DNA of 64,000 nt from Candidatus Hydrogenedens sp. GTDB lineage: Bacteria > Hydrogenedentota > Hydrogenedentia > Hydrogenedentales > Hydrogenedentaceae. Shown here piece after piece: positions 61,920 to 64,000 of the stretch; positions within the stretch are counted from its first letter, which is position 1, and each line of letters opens with the position of its first letter. Location of the stretch: positions 10,119 through 74,118 of the forward strand of contig DAOSUS010000009.1 in NCBI GenBank assembly GCA_035378955.1, read 5' to 3'. Both the position numbers and the translations under genes were made by a program. The notes below the pieces were generated by a model, which was given only the letters and a program-made list of their open reading frames with translations, did not search any database and was not told where the DNA came from.

Positions 61920-62843
61920 TTATTCTAAAATACCTTCGGGGGATATTACGCAATTTTCAAGGTGTGTGTTTGCAGGAATAGAAGCATTATTTAAAACCAC
62001 ACATTTCTTTAATGTGCAGTTATCTCCAATAGTGACATTATCCCCAATTACAGTGTTATCCAGAGAACAGTTATGCCCTAATTTACAATTATCCCCAGTT
62101 ATATATGTTTTTCCCTGCCTTGCTAATTCGTAAATACAACATGTAATAAGGTCTTTAATATAAGTTAGATTTACATCCCATTCAATAATCGAAAGTGCTT
62201 TTACAGGATAACCAAAATCAATAAGAATCTGAATAGAATCGGTCAGTTCATATTCATCTCTTAATGCCGTGCGAGGAGTTCGTCGAATACCTTCAAAAAT
62301 CCGTTCATCAAATAAATAAATACCGCATCCTTTTAAGTTTGTTTGGGGATATTTGGGTTTTTCTATTACTTTCGTTACAAACCCGTCCTTAGAAGTATAA
62401 ACACTGAAGTTTTTCTTTATGTTCTCAATATTGTTTTCTTCCTTTGTAGCTAATACACAGGCACATTGATTTTGTAACATGACTTCACTCATGAGGTTCA
62501 AATCAGGAGCATGGAAAAATATATCTCCTAAAAGTAGAAAAAAAGGTCCTTTGATATGAGGTTCTAATTGTCCTACCGCATGTGCCAATCCTAATCGTTT
62601 TTCTTGTTCTACATAACGAATATTAACACCCCAATTACTTCCATCTCCTAATGTTTGTATAATTCGATACCCTAAATGCCCAATGACTATAATAAAATCT
62701 GTAATACCGAGAGATTTCAGTGCTTCAATCTGGTAAACAATCAAAGGTTTATTTGCAATAGGGACAATCGGTTTGGGATTTTGTTCCCCGAAGGGACCCA
62801 GTCGTGCTCCATGTCCTGCGGCTAAGATTACTCCTTGATACAT
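61920..62843 (-). CDS. Nucleotidyltransferase (NDP-sugar pyrophosphorylase-like) with beta-helix tail
   Basis: A 307-residue nucleotidyltransferase. The N-terminal nucleotide-binding segment is VILAAGHGARLGPFGEQNPKP, then LLLGDIFFHAPD for metal/sugar contact, EKPKYPQTN and ALRDEYELTDSIQ. The C-terminal 60 residues are left-handed beta-helix repeats (KLGHNCSLDNTVIGDNVTIG). This architecture is that of sugar-1-phosphate nucleotidyltransferases (RmlA, GlmU, ManC-like); the specific sugar cannot be told. The beta-helix is too short for an obvious acetyltransferase active site. It is 28 bases after the GspE-like gene and converges with the preceding gene with a 7-base gap. Confidence 0.86.
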   Translation of the reverse strand: MYQGVILAAGHGARLGPFGEQNPKPIVPIANKPLIVYQIEALKSLGITDFIIVIGHLGYRIIQTLGDGSNWGVNIRYVEQEKRLGLAHAVGQLEPHIKGPFFLLLGDIFFHAPDLNLMSEVMLQNQCACVLATKEENNIENIKKNFSVYTSKDGFVTKVIEKPKYPQTNLKGCGIYLFDERIFEGIRRTPRTALRDEYELTDSIQILIDFGYPVKALSIIEWDVNLTYIKDLITCCIYELARQGKTYITGDNCKLGHNCSLDNTVIGDNVTIGDNCTLKKCVVLNNASIPANTHLENCVISPEGILE

Positions 62844-62871
62844 AATTTCTTCTCCAATAATTTATAGAAAT

Positions 62872-64000
62872 TTAATAAACATGAGAACCTGAAGGCAAAA
62901 CGCGAATAAGTTCTTCAAGGGTTGTAATCCCTTTTTGTGCTTTTTTTAATCCATCTTCAGACATCGTTTCCATTCCCAGAGAAATTGCAAGGTTATGCAA
63001 TTGTGAAGCGGTAGGATGTTTTAATACCAATTCTTCTATTTCCGATGATACAGGTAGCAATTCACCTATACATGCCCTTCCTCTATAACCAATATACTGA
63101 CACATAGAACAACCTTTGCTCTTAAAAAATACCTCTTCTTTATCGGATAAGTTAAAAAACGAATAGGTTGATACATGAGGTATATAAGTTTCTATACAAT
63201 CCGGGCAATTAATACGGATAAGCCGTTGGGCTAAAGTGGCGATTACAGAAGAAGCCACTAAATAAGGTTCTATTCCCATATCCAGCAATCGAATAAAAAC
63301 ACCTGCTGCAGTTCCGCTATGGATAGTACTAATCACAAAATGTCCTGTAAGTCCTGCCTGAATTGCAATGTGGGCTGTTTCATAATCGCGAATTTCTCCA
63401 ACCATAATTACTTCCGGGTCTTGCCGTAAAATAGAACGCAGAGCATTGGCAAATGTGAAGTCCACATGAGGATTGATTTGTATCTGTGAAATTTTATCCA
63501 TAGAATACTCCACAGGGTCTTCTATGGTAACAATATTAGGCAAGGAACGGTTTGATTGTATCATTTCCTGAATAATGGCATAGATAGTCGTGGTCTTACC
63601 ACTACTACTGGGTCCTGTGAGTAAGAGCGTTCCTTGATTTCTCTTAATTAATTCTTTAAGTTTTTCCTCAACATAAGGTTGAAAACCTAATACATCAAGA
63701 TGAAATAAATCCTGGGATTCTCCTAAAATGCGGATAACAACCTTTTCCCCTTTGATAGTCGGAACAATAGATACCCTTAAAGGGCGTTGACAGGTAGTCT
63801 TATTTGAATCTATACGACCATCCTGAGGAACATCCTTTCGGTAAATAACAAGATTGGATAAAATTTTTATTCGTGCTATAATCCGAGACTGATATTCTCG
63901 GGGGATGAGTGCGACTTGATGAAGCATCCCATCTATTCGATACCGTAATGCTAAATGTTCAGACCAGGGCTCTAAATGTATATCACTTGCCATGTGATAA
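62872..64000 (-). CDS. GspE/PilB-type secretion ATPase, 5' end beyond window
   Basis: The visible 376 or so residues are the C-terminal two thirds of a type II secretion/type IV pilus assembly ATPase. The frame remains open through 64000 (Tyr-His-Met...), and ASDIHLEPWSE, normally about 140-180 residues into the protein, lies right at the edge, so the N-terminal domain is missing here. Walker A is GPSSSGKTTT, the Asp box is IVTIEDPVEY, Walker B is LRQDPEVIMVGEIRD and the His box is GLTGHFVISTIHSG. The metal-binding tetracysteine is visible as INCPDC and GCSMCQ. It would power pseudopilus assembly with pseudopilins such as that at 27442. Confidence 0.93.
   Translation of the reverse strand, partial: YHMASDIHLEPWSEHLALRYRIDGMLHQVALIPREYQSRIIARIKILSNLVIYRKDVPQDGRIDSNKTTCQRPLRVSIVPTIKGEKVVIRILGESQDLFHLDVLGFQPYVEEKLKELIKRNQGTLLLTGPSSSGKTTTIYAIIQEMIQSNRSLPNIVTIEDPVEYSMDKISQIQINPHVDFTFANALRSILRQDPEVIMVGEIRDYETAHIAIQAGLTGHFVISTIHSGTAAGVFIRLLDMGIEPYLVASSVIATLAQRLIRINCPDCIETYIPHVSTYSFFNLSDKEEVFFKSKGCSMCQYIGYRGRACIGELLPVSSEIEELVLKHPTASQLHNLAISLGMETMSEDGLKKAQKGITTLEELIRVLPSGSHVY

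Noticed and set aside
1..64000. CRISPR arrays, tRNA/rRNA genes, insertion sequences, phage genes, toxin-antitoxin or known defence loci
   Set aside because: No regularly spaced repeats, cloverleaf-like segments, transposase motifs or defence-gene signatures were seen on reading both strands; a covariance-model search would be needed to exclude small RNAs.

Overview
The window looks like a chromosomal segment of an AT-rich diderm bacterium. Outer-membrane biogenesis genes are present (bamA, a Skp-like chaperone, lpxD, and a fused lpxC-fabZ). So are several lipoproteins, a Tat-dependent sugar oxidoreductase, a DUF1559-type prepilin and a large exported C25 protease ending in a Glu/Gly-rich linker and a duplicated EF-hand-like module. 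The LpxC-FabZ fusion, the DUF1559 pilin, the Glu/Gly-linked C-terminal module and the glycan enzymes together suggest Candidatus Hydrogenedentota or a related PVC-like lineage. This is inference from gene content; no rRNA gene is present to confirm it. The genetic code is standard, and many starts lack an obvious Shine-Dalgarno sequence.

Layout. Positions 1-4.6 kb: 5' part of a ComB-like phosphatase gene (minus strand), an HU-type DNA-binding protein with a clean terminator, and the C25 protease. 4.7-10 kb: polyphosphate kinase facing a minus-strand run of nitroreductase, deoC, an SDR reductase and lysA. 10-15.6 kb: radA-disA followed closely by pyrK-pyrD-pyrF-pyrE. 15.6-28.4 kb: a mixed region with a divergent GH4 enzyme, a HEAT/acylphosphatase/coiled-coil trio, a sugar isomerase-like protein, a sialidase, an aldo/keto reductase, a small EF-hand membrane protein, a glycosyltransferase, two tandem alpha/beta hydrolases, a DMT transporter, a phosphoesterase and a prepilin. 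28.5-33.2 kb: mcsA - mcsB-like - clpC, in which the McsB-like protein has lost the kinase catalytic residues. 33.3-38.7 kb: bamA-skp-lpxD-lpxC/fabZ. 38.8-42.1 kb: an HlyD/ABC/ABC-2 export system. 42.2-46.6 kb: a compact operon of an MFS carrier, a phosphatidylcholine-synthase-like enzyme, a GT-C glycosyltransferase and a divergent phosphopantetheinyl transferase, ending in a bidirectional terminator inside the last gene. 46.6-58.6 kb: a Tat-exported Gfo/Idh/MocA protein, an ExeA-like ATPase, a hybrid histidine kinase, a lytic transglycosylase with seven LysM repeats, a PEBP protein and a GH38 alpha-mannosidase. 58.7-64 kb: a PsiE-like membrane protein, an ABC-2 system with an unusual membrane-anchored partner, a nucleotidyltransferase and the 3' part of a GspE/PilB-type ATPase gene.

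How the genes fit together. One theme is envelope construction: lipid A, beta-barrel assembly, phospholipid, peptidoglycan turnover and secretion. Another is use of complex glycans: sialidase, GH38, GH4, Gfo/Idh, sugar isomerase and AKR. Housekeeping operons (pyr, radA-disA, lysA, ppk1) lie between. The strongest candidate for something undescribed is the McsA/pseudo-McsB/ClpC operon. The substitutions predict that the arginine-kinase fold has been reused without kinase activity, while ClpC keeps the glutamates thought to bind phosphoarginine. Secondary candidates are the four-gene lipid/glycan operon at 42-46 kb and the ABC-associated protein at 60.9 kb with two pseudopilin-like modules. No tRNA, rRNA, CRISPR array, insertion sequence or prophage was seen.
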